From NCBI GenBank assembly GCA_017464305.1, contig JAFUDS010000015.1, forward strand, positions 22,402 through 86,401: a stretch of 64,000 bases of DNA, read 5' to 3'. Every line of letters starts with the position of its first letter. Positions within the stretch are counted from its first letter, which is position 1. Shown piece by piece: positions 8,381 through 16,423 of the stretch. A program made the translations under genes and the position numbers. Under the pieces are notes generated by a model. That model saw only the letters and a list, made by a program, of their open reading frames with translations, did no database searches and had not been told where the DNA came from. This stretch comes from Clostridia bacterium. GTDB taxonomy: Bacteria; Bacillota; Clostridia; Christensenellales; Aristaeellaceae.

Positions 8381-9391
8381 TTAGATACCGTCGATATACA
8401 TGGCGTGGGTGGTGTAAATCCACTCCAGCGCGGAGAACTGGGTCACGAAGGGGGTCAGGTACGCAATGTGCGCGGCAGAGGGCTGGGTGAACAGCCGCTT
8501 CAAGGGAACGGTGATGTTCATACGGACCATTTCCTCATCGTTGCGGTAGAAGATCATACGATCAGCGCCGCCAGTACCGGCGCCCGCGCACTGTTTGGCG
8601 GGGAGGATGGTCAGCTCAATACCCTGCTTCTTGGCGATGTTGTTTTCCAGCAGATAGGTCAGGATGGACTTATCGCCGGTCACGCCAACCTTGCGCATAG
8701 AGATGTCGCTGAACTGATCCCAGGGGATCAGCACGCTATCGGCCATGCCGCGATTGTCATACTCAGACGCCTTGATGGTGCCAACCAGGCCGCGGTTAAT
8801 ATCCGCCAGGATTTCATCCGCGTCCTTCTTGCTCCACTGAGTATCGGTGCCGCCGGAGGTATGGGGCGCGGCGGTGACGGTGGTGATGTTGGGATCATTC
8901 ACCAGGCCATAGGAGCCGTGCTCGGGGAAGCCGTAGTACACGTTTTCGTCCAGCTTCTTATCGTGAGCCAGGCGCAGACCCTTGTCATAAATCTGCTCCA
9001 AGGAACGGCCCACCTTCTGGAGCTTTTCCTGATCGATCATGGGAACTTTCAGGATATGGCCCCAGATGAAGACGGGGACGGTATCCTTGCCAATGTCGGC
9101 CTGGATCACAGGCAGCTCATTGGTATCCTGGCCCATCAGGCCATCCTCAGGGCCGCCGGTGGAGCCATAGGACACATTGAAGGAAGCGACGGAATCCACG
9201 AAGCCGCCGCCGGTCTTAACGGGCATATCGCGCTGCCAGGTGACGGCGGTGAGGGGTTCGTTCAGGGTGGGATCACGCCTTTCCAGCTCGCCCACCAGGA
9301 AGGCCATGCCGCCCGCATCGAAGGCCATGACGCCACCAGGGGCGGCGTCCAGGGTCAGCATGGGGAATTTGCTAATATCGAACTGCTGCAT
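8381..9391 (-). CDS. Major capsid protein (DUF2184 type)
   Basis: A 336-aa protein following the decoration and protease/scaffold genes. Features such as the middle section around residues 90-160 and the C-terminal block with DRMIFYRNDEEMVRMNITVP fit the DUF2184 HK97-fold capsid family found beside DUF2213 proteases and DUF1073 portals. It builds the icosahedral shell. Confidence 0.87.
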   Translation of the reverse strand: MQQFDISKFPMLTLDAAPGGVMAFDAGGMAFLVGELERRDPTLNEPLTAVTWQRDMPVKTGGGFVDSVASFNVSYGSTGGPEDGLMGQDTNELPVIQADIGKDTVPVFIWGHILKVPMIDQEKLQKVGRSLEQIYDKGLRLAHDKKLDENVYYGFPEHGSYGLVNDPNITTVTAAPHTSGGTDTQWSKKDADEILADINRGLVGTIKASEYDNRGMADSVLIPWDQFSDISMRKVGVTGDKSILTYLLENNIAKKQGIELTILPAKQCAGAGTGGADRMIFYRNDEEMVRMNITVPLKRLFTQPSAAHIAYLTPFVTQFSALEWIYTTHAMYIDGI

Positions 9392-9417
9392 ACTCTATAT
9401 TCTCCCTTCTGCCAGAA

Positions 9418-9912
9418 TTACAGGGCGCGGGTGATCAGCACAATCTCCACCAGCTTGTCCGTGTCGGTACGGCCAGTGGCGATCTTGGCATTGCTGATCA
9501 GCAGGTTGTTGGTGGAAACGGTGCTGAATTTGCCGGTGGCGGGGTTGACATAGACCGCGCCACCCTGGACGATGCCGGTCACATCCTCGAACTCCACGAC
9601 GATAGCGCCGCGCAGGAGAACATCCACCACCTCGCCGGGGGCGTAATACCAACCGTCAGCGGCATCAGCTTTGGGCTGGCCCATCCGACGGACGGCCACA
9701 CCGATGAAGCCGGTGGCGGCGGTGTCGGTAGACTTGAACTTGCGGATACCGCCGTTGGTGGTATCCAGGAGCAGGGGAGCGCCGAACTGGATATTGCCGT
9801 CGGCCTTGTTGGCCACATCGTAGCGGTGAGGATCAATCACGCAATCGCTCATCCGGGACGGGGTGCCGGCATAACCGATAGGCAGCTTATCGCCGATAAC
9901 TTTACCAGGCAT
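9418..9912 (-). CDS. Head decoration / structural cement protein
   Basis: A 164-aa, Gly/Val-rich beta protein just upstream of the major capsid gene, the usual place for capsid cement. The segments GFIGVAVRR and YYAPGEVVDVLLRG match the pattern of small beta-barrel cement proteins. It stabilises the expanded capsid. Confidence 0.75.
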   Translation of the reverse strand: MPGKVIGDKLPIGYAGTPSRMSDCVIDPHRYDVANKADGNIQFGAPLLLDTTNGGIRKFKSTDTAATGFIGVAVRRMGQPKADAADGWYYAPGEVVDVLLRGAIVVEFEDVTGIVQGGAVYVNPATGKFSTVSTNNLLISNAKIATGRTDTDKLVEIVLITRAL

Positions 9913-9931
9913 ATTGTTGACCTCCTATTTC

Positions 9932-10654
9932 TTAGTTTTTCTTGGCATGAGCGTTGTGCTTCGCCATGATGGACTTGCCAATCTGGGCTTCGTCCTGGGT
10001 GGACTTCTTGGCCGCAGCGCCCTTCTGCTTCATGGCCTGCTGAATGGCAGCATAGCCGTCGGAAGTGGCCTTGCGGGTCATGCCCTTGGCCTGGCGGACA
10101 GACTGCAGGGCAGCATCCGCGGCGGCGCGACGTTCCTTCTCAGGCAGCTTGGCCAGATAAGGCCGCAGGGCTTCCAGCATCACCACGGCGCTGTCAGCAC
10201 CGGGGATGGGGTTCTTGGGCTGCTCGGCAGCGCCAATATCGCCCTTATCCTCATCACCAGCTTTCATTTCCTCGGCGGGGACGGTGACAGAGGATTCCTG
10301 ATCCTCGGGGGTAGCCGCAGCGGGAGCAGGGGTGGCAGTACCGGCCAGCTCATCCGCCAACTGCTGCAGAGGATCGGTGTCAGGCGCGGCCTGCTGACCT
10401 TCCAGCTTGGCAAGCACCTGTTTGAGCAGGGCCACAACCTCGGGGGCGTCGTCCTTGGCAGCAGGGGCAGGAGCCGGAGCCGCAGCAGGGGCAGCAGCGG
10501 GCGCGGCCTGCTCAGGCTCGGCGTCCTTCTGCTCCTCGGGGTTATCCAACAGCTCATCAAGAGCGTTGGCAGCTTCTTCGGGGTCTTTGTCAGCCGCCCA
10601 ACCCATGAAGAATCGGGAAAGCAAGGACGGCTTCTTGTCCTTCTCTTTGCTCAT
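9932..10654 (-). CDS. Nested in-frame scaffold protein (alternative start)
   Basis: Codon 187 of the protease gene is an ATG (MSKEKDKKPS) with AAAGGA placed 8 nt upstream, a better ribosome site than many true starts here. Translation from it would give a 240-aa Ala/Pro-rich scaffold alone, like lambda Nu3 nested in gene C. This is inferred from the site and the domain boundary only. Confidence 0.6.
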   Translation of the reverse strand: MSKEKDKKPSLLSRFFMGWAADKDPEEAANALDELLDNPEEQKDAEPEQAAPAAAPAAAPAPAPAAKDDAPEVVALLKQVLAKLEGQQAAPDTDPLQQLADELAGTATPAPAAATPEDQESSVTVPAEEMKAGDEDKGDIGAAEQPKNPIPGADSAVVMLEALRPYLAKLPEKERRAAADAALQSVRQAKGMTRKATSDGYAAIQQAMKQKGAAAKKSTQDEAQIGKSIMAKHNAHAKKN

Positions 10655-11212
10655 TGTCTCATTCCTTTCTTTTTTTACGGATTCCGGGAGGGAATCCTTT
10701 ATAGAGACACGGTGACCGGCGCGGCCTGCCGCTACGACCGCCACATGGTTTCCGCGAATCTCACGCTGATAAAAATGGCCCTTCCCATCCGGCACATAAG
10801 AGCACTCATAGCCGCAGGATACCTCCCGCGTCCCGCCCTTGATGGCTCGGATAAGATCAGGGTCATTGATGAAAAGATCGGCCATACTGCAATCAGCATC
10901 AGCTCCGGCGCCGCGCCGGACATTCTGCGTATGGCCTTTGGCATACATGCCATAGTTATAGGGCTTCACAGCATAGCCAGGGGGATGATCCTGGGTGACG
11001 GGTTTCCCTTCAAAGGAGGACAGCGCCTCGCGGCTGAAAACCTCCTCCTCTGTGCGGATCACCGTGACCAGCTCATCACCTTCCAGGCCGATCTCCCGCG
11101 CAAGGTATTTCTGTGTCCCGGTGCGGTTGATCGGCACATCATGGCAGATCAGGAATCCCTCCGGCGTTTCCGTCATGTGATCGCTGATCCGCGTACCGTA
11201 ATAGGCAAGCAA
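9932..11212 (-). CDS. Prohead protease fused to scaffold (DUF2213)
   Basis: A 426-aa protein. Residues 1-180 carry the DUF2213 protease-like domain, with KPVTQDHPPG, a REVSCGYECSY block holding a likely nucleophile, and an NHVAVV motif. Residues 187-426 are Ala/Pro/Gln/Glu-rich and scaffold-like. A separate scaffold probably starts inside the gene at 10654. The protease matures the head after scaffold-guided assembly. Confidence 0.85.
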   Translation of the reverse strand: MLAYYGTRISDHMTETPEGFLICHDVPINRTGTQKYLAREIGLEGDELVTVIRTEEEVFSREALSSFEGKPVTQDHPPGYAVKPYNYGMYAKGHTQNVRRGAGADADCSMADLFINDPDLIRAIKGGTREVSCGYECSYVPDGKGHFYQREIRGNHVAVVAAGRAGHRVSIKDSLPESVKKERNETMSKEKDKKPSLLSRFFMGWAADKDPEEAANALDELLDNPEEQKDAEPEQAAPAAAPAAAPAPAPAAKDDAPEVVALLKQVLAKLEGQQAAPDTDPLQQLADELAGTATPAPAAATPEDQESSVTVPAEEMKAGDEDKGDIGAAEQPKNPIPGADSAVVMLEALRPYLAKLPEKERRAAADAALQSVRQAKGMTRKATSDGYAAIQQAMKQKGAAAKKSTQDEAQIGKSIMAKHNAHAKKN

Positions 11213-11214
11213 GG

Positions 11215-11421
11215 TTATTCACCCCGCATCTTGACGGTGACGCTCTCCACGCCGTGGCCCTGGAACAGCACCCGGTTTCCGGCGACGATGCTCAGATACT
11301 CGCCGGGCTTGACCGTCCACGGACCGCTGCCGGTGCCGGTGGTTTCGGGATCAACGATCACCTCCTCCACTTCTTTGGCCTCTGCGGATACCGTCACGCT
11401 CTTATTCGTAGCCTTGGACAT
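11215..11421 (-). CDS. Small head-module protein
   Basis: A 68-aa protein starting at the ATG at 11421 behind GGAGGTGAGA. The centre reads GPWTVKPGEYLSIVAGNRVLF, suggesting a small beta fold. It lies between the MuF-like head protein and the protease gene. No known family recognised. Confidence 0.65.
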   Translation of the reverse strand: MSKATNKSVTVSAEAKEVEEVIVDPETTGTGSGPWTVKPGEYLSIVAGNRVLFQGHGVESVTVKMRGE

Positions 11422-11441
11422 ATTCTCACCTCCATCAATCA

Positions 11442-12332
11442 TCAGGCAGCGGCAAGCCTTTTTAATTCGTTCAAAGAACCGATCTGCACAATCTTTCCGT
11501 GGATATGTGCTTTGCACGGGAACGAAATATCTTCAAGGGCGACAACCTGCAGGGCAATGCAGCGACAGTTATAAATGCCGCCGGGATGGTACGGCCCGAC
11601 AGATTTTCCGCCCGGATACGGGAAAAGGGCCTCCGGGTTCGGCGGATCGCTCCACCGGCACAGGATGCCCTCCATCTTGTAATGACCACCCTGGGGGTTG
11701 GTCTTATAGCCGCGCACTCGCTCATCCTGGCAAGTATGCCAGATATACCAGTCGCAGCCGATCACCTCGCTCCTCGCCTGTTTGAGCGCGGAGGAGGCCT
11801 TGGCCGATTCCGTCCTGGCGATCCGTCGCACCTGATACCCGGCGAGCTGCGGGGCTTTCCTTTGCATTTCAACGGCGATCTGCTCCGGCCTTACGCCCTG
11901 CATGGTCATTTTCAGCGCGTACTCGGAGAACTGCGCAGCCAGGTCACGGGGGACGGTCTTGATCAGCAGGGAATTGTTGGCGACGATCTCATTGACCGCG
12001 ATCCCCACCGGCGTATTGGTCAGCTCTTTCCGAAGGGCGGCGTAAATGGCGCGGCCCTTCATTGAGGAGGAGGCAGCCATCCGCCAGCTCCGCTTTTCGG
12101 ACGCCAGGACGCCCGTAACCATCCGCCTGGCCGAAGCCTCGGCCCATTCCGTCACAGCCTTTGAATCTGCAAAAGTCCGAAGGGCGGTCACGATCATGGC
12201 CGGATCAGCTTCGTTTGCAATGAGCCTGGTGATCTCTCCGACCAGCTTCATCAAGGCGTTTTTATACTGCCTCTCGTTCCGCCTCGCCTCGGCCTCCATT
12301 GCGGCCATTGCCTGCTTGGACATTCCCGCCAC
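11442..12332 (-). CDS. Phage head morphogenesis protein (MuF / SPP1 gp7 type)
   Basis: A 296-aa minor head protein. The helical N-terminal half is followed by the MuF signature: RIARTESAKASSALKQAR, then HTCQDERVRG and PYHPGGIYNCRC. Proteins of this family sit inside the capsid near the portal and can be ejected with DNA. Unlike many Firmicutes relatives it has no C-terminal toxin domain; toxin-like domains are on separate genes at 12636-14945. Confidence 0.85.
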   Translation of the reverse strand: MAGMSKQAMAAMEAEARRNERQYKNALMKLVGEITRLIANEADPAMIVTALRTFADSKAVTEWAEASARRMVTGVLASEKRSWRMAASSSMKGRAIYAALRKELTNTPVGIAVNEIVANNSLLIKTVPRDLAAQFSEYALKMTMQGVRPEQIAVEMQRKAPQLAGYQVRRIARTESAKASSALKQARSEVIGCDWYIWHTCQDERVRGYKTNPQGGHYKMEGILCRWSDPPNPEALFPYPGGKSVGPYHPGGIYNCRCIALQVVALEDISFPCKAHIHGKIVQIGSLNELKRLAAA

Positions 12333-12354
12333 GCCATCACCGCCTTAAAGAAAA

Positions 12355-12392
12355 GCATAAAAAGAGGACCGCACCCGCAAGGGGTACGATCC
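12355..12392 (-). terminator. Intrinsic terminator after the small 69-aa gene
   Basis: An 11-bp stem with two G-U pairs (12366-12376 with 12382-12392) followed on the minus strand by CTCTTTTT. It sits between the toxin-like gene block and the MuF-like gene, so the block upstream forms its own transcription segment. Confidence 0.7.
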
Positions 12393-12429
12393 TGAAAAGA
12401 TTATGGCCCAACTTTTCCGGGCCGATCTA

Positions 12430-12639
12430 TCAAATGCACATGGTAATATTCCAGGCAGCATTATCCGCGTGCCACCCGAAGCCGAAGGAATCCTCAGAAC
12501 AGGCCTCCTCAAAGCAGCCGTCGATAATATCCTGGTATTCCTTCATGGCATCGATCAGCTCCTCCTCGGAGCGATCCCCGGCGTAGTCCTCCCGTTTGAG
12601 GGCTTCCAGCACCGCCGCCTGGAATTGTTCCTTGCTCAT
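12430..12639 (-). CDS. Small acidic protein of unknown function
   Basis: A 69-aa acidic protein. Its start overlaps the stop of the upstream acetyltransferase-like gene (ATGA-type overlap), so the two are translationally coupled. No family recognised. A partner or immunity role for the coupled protein is possible but not shown. Confidence 0.6.
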   Translation of the reverse strand: MSKEQFQAAVLEALKREDYAGDRSEEELIDAMKEYQDIIDGCFEEACSEDSFGFGWHADNAAWNITMCI

Positions 12640-13442
12640 TTCTTTGCTTCTCCTCTCATCACGCTCTCCAATGCAGCCGCCGCATCGTCATAGCTGGCCG
12701 AATACGGGACGCGGCGCTTGACAGCCTCAAAGCTCCGATCCTGGACTTTCCCAACGCCCACATACCGCATGAACACAATATCCTCTTTCTTGTCCCTGGA
12801 CGCATCCCATCCGGGAGGAGCATACTGCGGATCAAACTTGCACCTGGACACCACTTCAAATCCGCACTTGGTATAAAAGCCGAAATTGCCAGCGTAGGAA
12901 TCAAGGTGCGTACCTCCGGCCTCAACCGCCGCGGCCATCAGGTCACGGGCATTGGTGCCTCTGTCCGTCTTGGCGTTCTTGCATACGCTGATAATATCGC
13001 CGTCCGGCTTGATGGCGAAGGTGGAGCCGCCCTCGGTGGTATGCACGGCAATTCCTTCGGCCTCAAAATCCTCGGCGGTACGGTAACTATCCACGCGCCA
13101 CCTGGCCGTTTCCGGCTGGGCGTCCTTGGCAGCCTGCAGGGCCGGGACAAAATCTTTCGCGGATACCCGCTTATTGGGCGACGGTACAGCAGCACGGCCA
13201 GGAGCCATACTGTACCCGCTGCCCTTGGCCGATCCTCCGCGCTGGCCCGGACGGCCCGCATGGCCGTGGTTTCCCGATCCAGGCCCGCCATCCTCGGCAT
13301 GATCCATAGCCAGGGCAAGCCTGGCATATTTCCCCACCGCAGGATCACCGGCGGCTCCCTTCAAACGTAAGACGCGACTGCCGGGCTGACGCTGGCAATC
13401 GCGCAAGAGCTTCATAAATTGTACTTCGGCGCTCCGCCTCAT
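12636..13442 (-). CDS. Head-module effector-like protein with GNAT-like domain
   Basis: A 268-aa protein. Residues 51-73 carry the linker DGGPGSGNHGHAGRPGQRGG, which also occurs in the neighbouring zeta-like protein and marks toxin-linked head proteins of Firmicutes phages. The C-terminal part (residues about 150-230: IKPDGDIISVCK, then YAGNFGFYTKCGFEVVSR) follows the layout of GNAT acetyltransferases. It could be a capsid-delivered enzyme. The domain call rests on pattern only. Confidence 0.6.
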   Translation of the reverse strand: MRRSAEVQFMKLLRDCQRQPGSRVLRLKGAAGDPAVGKYARLALAMDHAEDGGPGSGNHGHAGRPGQRGGSAKGSGYSMAPGRAAVPSPNKRVSAKDFVPALQAAKDAQPETARWRVDSYRTAEDFEAEGIAVHTTEGGSTFAIKPDGDIISVCKNAKTDRGTNARDLMAAAVEAGGTHLDSYAGNFGFYTKCGFEVVSRCKFDPQYAPPGWDASRDKKEDIVFMRYVGVGKVQDRSFEAVKRRVPYSASYDDAAAALESVMRGEAKK

Positions 13443-13460
13443 ACCAGCATCACCCCTTGT

Positions 13461-13691
13461 TTATTCGTCGTCGTAATCGTCGTCGTCCATGTAGTTGTAG
13501 GGAATATCGAAGGTGGTTTTGGCGAACTCCTCCGGGCCGACCTTCTCCATATAGTCCTGCAAATCCTTGACCTGGCGCTCGTAGAACTCACGATGCTCCT
13601 CGGAAGGGAAATCGAACTCGGGATCGATCCCATCCTTCACCTTGTCAATCGCCATTTGCAGCAATCCACACATTGCGCCCTCACGCAGCAT
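13461..13691 (-). CDS. Small acidic protein with its own promoter; candidate antitoxin or immunity protein
   Basis: A 76-aa protein with a strongly acidic tail (MDDDDYDDE). The start is taken at the second ATG (13691) because AGGAGG is then 7 nt away. It lies just downstream of the zeta-like gene and has a consensus promoter at 13712-13740, unlike any neighbour in the late operon. Independent expression fits an immunity or antitoxin role in the lysogen. No family recognised. Confidence 0.65.
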   Translation of the reverse strand: MLREGAMCGLLQMAIDKVKDGIDPEFDFPSEEHREFYERQVKDLQDYMEKVGPEEFAKTTFDIPYNYMDDDDYDDE

Positions 13692-13711
13692 AGGCATCCC
13701 TCCTCGGCTCT

Positions 13712-13740
13712 ATTATAGCGCGCTTCCGGCCTTTTGTCAG
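13712..13740 (-). promoter_or_regulatory. Sigma70-type promoter for the 76-aa gene
   Basis: On the minus strand: -35 CTGACA (13735-13740), 17-bp spacer, -10 TATAAT (13712-13717). The predicted start near 13705 gives a leader of about 14 nt holding the ribosome site. The -35 overlaps the stop region of the upstream gene. Confidence 0.85.
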
Positions 13741-14945
13741 CCGTTCCAGTTGGCTTTATCTAAAAATTTCTGATAAAGCGTCTGGTCTTTGACCTGAATC
13801 TGCTGGCCCCGGAAGCACTCAGCCACCAGGCGCGGAGAAGGACCGTCGTGATCCCAGAGGGTCACATGATCAAACTCGCTCGCCACCTGCGGGAAAATCC
13901 TGGATACGGCCTTATGGATACCGACCACGGAATCCGTCTGCACCTTGCGGCCCGACTTCTTGGCGCGGGAGATATTGCGCTCCAGGGCGTTTTCGATGGA
14001 GGCTGTGCAATACCTGGCCTCGACCACATACCCGGCATCTCTGGCCTGCTGGATTTTCTTCATCACGCTTTTTACCCCGCCGTCGCCGGTGCCATCCAGG
14101 GTGCAATTATACCCATTCGCAAAGGCCGCCTCCATGGCCCGCTTTGCCAGGGCTGAGGATTCCTCATGGGCGAAGGACGCGGCTTTCTCCCTGTCCGTGG
14201 TGCCTGGGCCTTTGCCGGTCTTTTCGTCATAGTCATACTCGGGCAGCTTGCCCTTCAAAATGTCGGCGTCAATAACCGCCGTTTGGGTCTTGTCCGGCAT
14301 ATCATAACCGGCGGCTCTTTCCGGGTTGGTAAAGCTACCTTTACCGGACGCCGACCCGCCTCCCAGGAAGTAGAAGGTCTTTTGCTCGCCCTCGGCCACC
14401 GGCTGCTTTCCCGCGAACAGATCGTTGATGATCTGCTCATGCAGCTCGGCCCTCTCCGGCGTGAGCGACCCGTCCTCATTCAGATACTTGTTGACGGTAT
14501 GGAGGCCGACGTTTACATCCCCTTCACTGATCCGGGTGGTGCCAGAGCCTTGCGGGAATTGTTCGCTCTTTTTGCCCTGGCTGCTCCAGGTGCGCTTTGC
14601 GCCGGATTTCTGCATCCCCCGGCCTGCCAAAGAATAATCCTTGCCGGAGAATACCTCGCCCTTGGAATTTTTACCGGCGTTTCCGCTTACACGCCCGCCG
14701 GAGCCAGACTTGGCGCTGCCGCCCCTTTTACCAGGACGCCCGCCATGACCGAAGTTGCCGGAGCCAGGGCCGCCGTCAGTCTGGCCCTGCTCCAAAATCT
14801 GAGGATTCTCTAAAATGGCCTGCGCCAGCAGCTTATCAGAAAAGGAGGAATCAGCATCATGGACAATTTGGCGCAGGCCCTGGATTTCATTGATTCCCTT
14901 CTTGCGGATTCGGTTCAGCATCCGCATCACATCACGGTCATTCAT
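13737..14945 (-). CDS. Zeta-toxin-like kinase domain protein of the head module
   Basis: A 402-aa protein coupled to the portal gene by an ATGA overlap. Residues 57-78 carry the linker TDGGPGSGNFGHGGRPGKRG. From about 190 the sequence follows zeta-type kinases: Walker A GGGSASGKGS (195-204), TAVIDADILKGKLPEY (222-237), and a TLDGTGDGG block. Zeta toxins phosphorylate UDP-N-acetylglucosamine and block wall synthesis. Here the domain is fused to a phage head linker, which suggests a virion-carried effector. The substrate is unknown. Confidence 0.75.
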   Translation of the reverse strand: MNDRDVMRMLNRIRKKGINEIQGLRQIVHDADSSFSDKLLAQAILENPQILEQGQTDGGPGSGNFGHGGRPGKRGGSAKSGSGGRVSGNAGKNSKGEVFSGKDYSLAGRGMQKSGAKRTWSSQGKKSEQFPQGSGTTRISEGDVNVGLHTVNKYLNEDGSLTPERAELHEQIINDLFAGKQPVAEGEQKTFYFLGGGSASGKGSFTNPERAAGYDMPDKTQTAVIDADILKGKLPEYDYDEKTGKGPGTTDREKAASFAHEESSALAKRAMEAAFANGYNCTLDGTGDGGVKSVMKKIQQARDAGYVVEARYCTASIENALERNISRAKKSGRKVQTDSVVGIHKAVSRIFPQVASEFDHVTLWDHDGPSPRLVAECFRGQQIQVKDQTLYQKFLDKANWNG

Positions 14946-16423
14946 TGCAAGCCTCCTCCCATGGCAGCAGGATCACCTTCAAGCGTCGGCTCCTCGCCCT
15001 GCGGCTGTGTGCCATCGTCGGCTTTCTCCACATCCTCATCCGTGATATTCTTCCACATATCCAACGGCTTTCCGCTCTCGCGCAGCTCTTTGAGGGCCGT
15101 CCGCTGAGAAATGAGGCCGGACTGGAAGGAGGCATTGATGGCAGCGGAGGTCTGCTGGATCAGGTTGGCGCGTTCATCCGCCGGGGTATCCCGGATCGGG
15201 TTGAACTCATAATCCAGGTCGTCGGGGATCGCTCCCCAGGCAGACAGGCACATGACCGGCAGCAGCTTATCAATGACCGGGCGAAGATCGGATTTCTGAT
15301 CCTTGGTGATCCTGTCATAATAATTGATCAGGTCGCCCTCGCCGGTGGAATTGAGACCGGCAGGAGAACGACCAAACAGGCGGGTGACGGGAATTTCCGC
15401 CGAGCCGGATACATCCATCATAAACATTTCGTAAATATCGGACAAACCGGCGAAGGTGTATTGGAAGGTCTGGAAATCATCATCCTTGGACAGCACTTGC
15501 AAGCTCATGTTGTTCATCAGCTTGTTTTGCGCTTCCAGGGTACGGTAGAACATAGCCGACTGCTCGCTGTCCATAAAGGCCAGGTCTTGGCCCATGTGCT
15601 CCATCTTCAGCACGCGAAGGTGAGCCTGGAAAATGAGCTGCGCGATATTGGCACTGGTGGTGTTCCGCTTGTTCAACTCATCGAATACCCGTTCAAGGAC
15701 GCTCATTCCCCAATGGCTCTCCGTGATCCGCTCGATATAGGGCAGCTTGGCGCCGGGGAAGCGAAGCACCCGGCTATGATGGACGCGCAGCCCATAATCC
15801 ATATTGGAATCATCCATAGAGAACACATAATAGGCCGGTAGGCCATGATCCGCGTCTGATATATCCGTGACCAGCTCGGAGGACGGGAAAACGCCGCTCC
15901 ATCTGTCCGCTATGATGATGCCCTTGAACTGTCCCGGCAGGATCATATTCAAATCCAGGGGCTTATCCAGCATATCCTCCTGGCCCTCAATCACCATGAT
16001 ACCGGCAGCGCCACCGTAGAGGCGTCCCCATTGCAGCCCCTCGGTAATCTTCTCCCGCACGTGGGTTTTGCGCTCCACACGGGCCAGGATCGCCTCCTGA
16101 TCCGGCTCCACCTGGCAGGACAGCTTATACCAGTTTTTCGTCATATCCTCCGGGGGAATATCCACGATGCGGCCCGCAATCCAGTCCCCACGGTAGAGGC
16201 TGTTGAGGAGCTGATAATTCTGCGTGATCCGCTTGGTGCCATACTGATTGTTGCCGATGAGATGTTCCTGCATCCCGATTCTGGCATACTGGTTGATCAG
16301 CTCATCCATGGTGAGCCGTGCGTTCAGCCCAAGGCCCAGGCCCACGGCTTTATTGGCCGCGCTCCTGGCGTCTCGGGTATTGACCGGCGGAGAAGGCCGC
16401 CGCCTCGATTTACTTTTGCTCAT
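14942..16423 (-). CDS. Portal protein (DUF1073 type)
   Basis: A 493-aa protein forming the dodecameric DNA entry channel of the head. The start at 16423 overlaps the terminase stop (ATGA) and has AGGAGG upstream. Typical features: NSLYRGDWIAGRIVDIPPEDM near the N terminus, GGAAGIMVIEGQ, and the clip/crown segment with PVTRLFGRSPAGLNSTGEGD. This is the portal family that pairs with DUF2213 and DUF2184 proteins. Confidence 0.9.
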   Translation of the reverse strand: MSKSKSRRRPSPPVNTRDARSAANKAVGLGLGLNARLTMDELINQYARIGMQEHLIGNNQYGTKRITQNYQLLNSLYRGDWIAGRIVDIPPEDMTKNWYKLSCQVEPDQEAILARVERKTHVREKITEGLQWGRLYGGAAGIMVIEGQEDMLDKPLDLNMILPGQFKGIIIADRWSGVFPSSELVTDISDADHGLPAYYVFSMDDSNMDYGLRVHHSRVLRFPGAKLPYIERITESHWGMSVLERVFDELNKRNTTSANIAQLIFQAHLRVLKMEHMGQDLAFMDSEQSAMFYRTLEAQNKLMNNMSLQVLSKDDDFQTFQYTFAGLSDIYEMFMMDVSGSAEIPVTRLFGRSPAGLNSTGEGDLINYYDRITKDQKSDLRPVIDKLLPVMCLSAWGAIPDDLDYEFNPIRDTPADERANLIQQTSAAINASFQSGLISQRTALKELRESGKPLDMWKNITDEDVEKADDGTQPQGEEPTLEGDPAAMGGGLQ

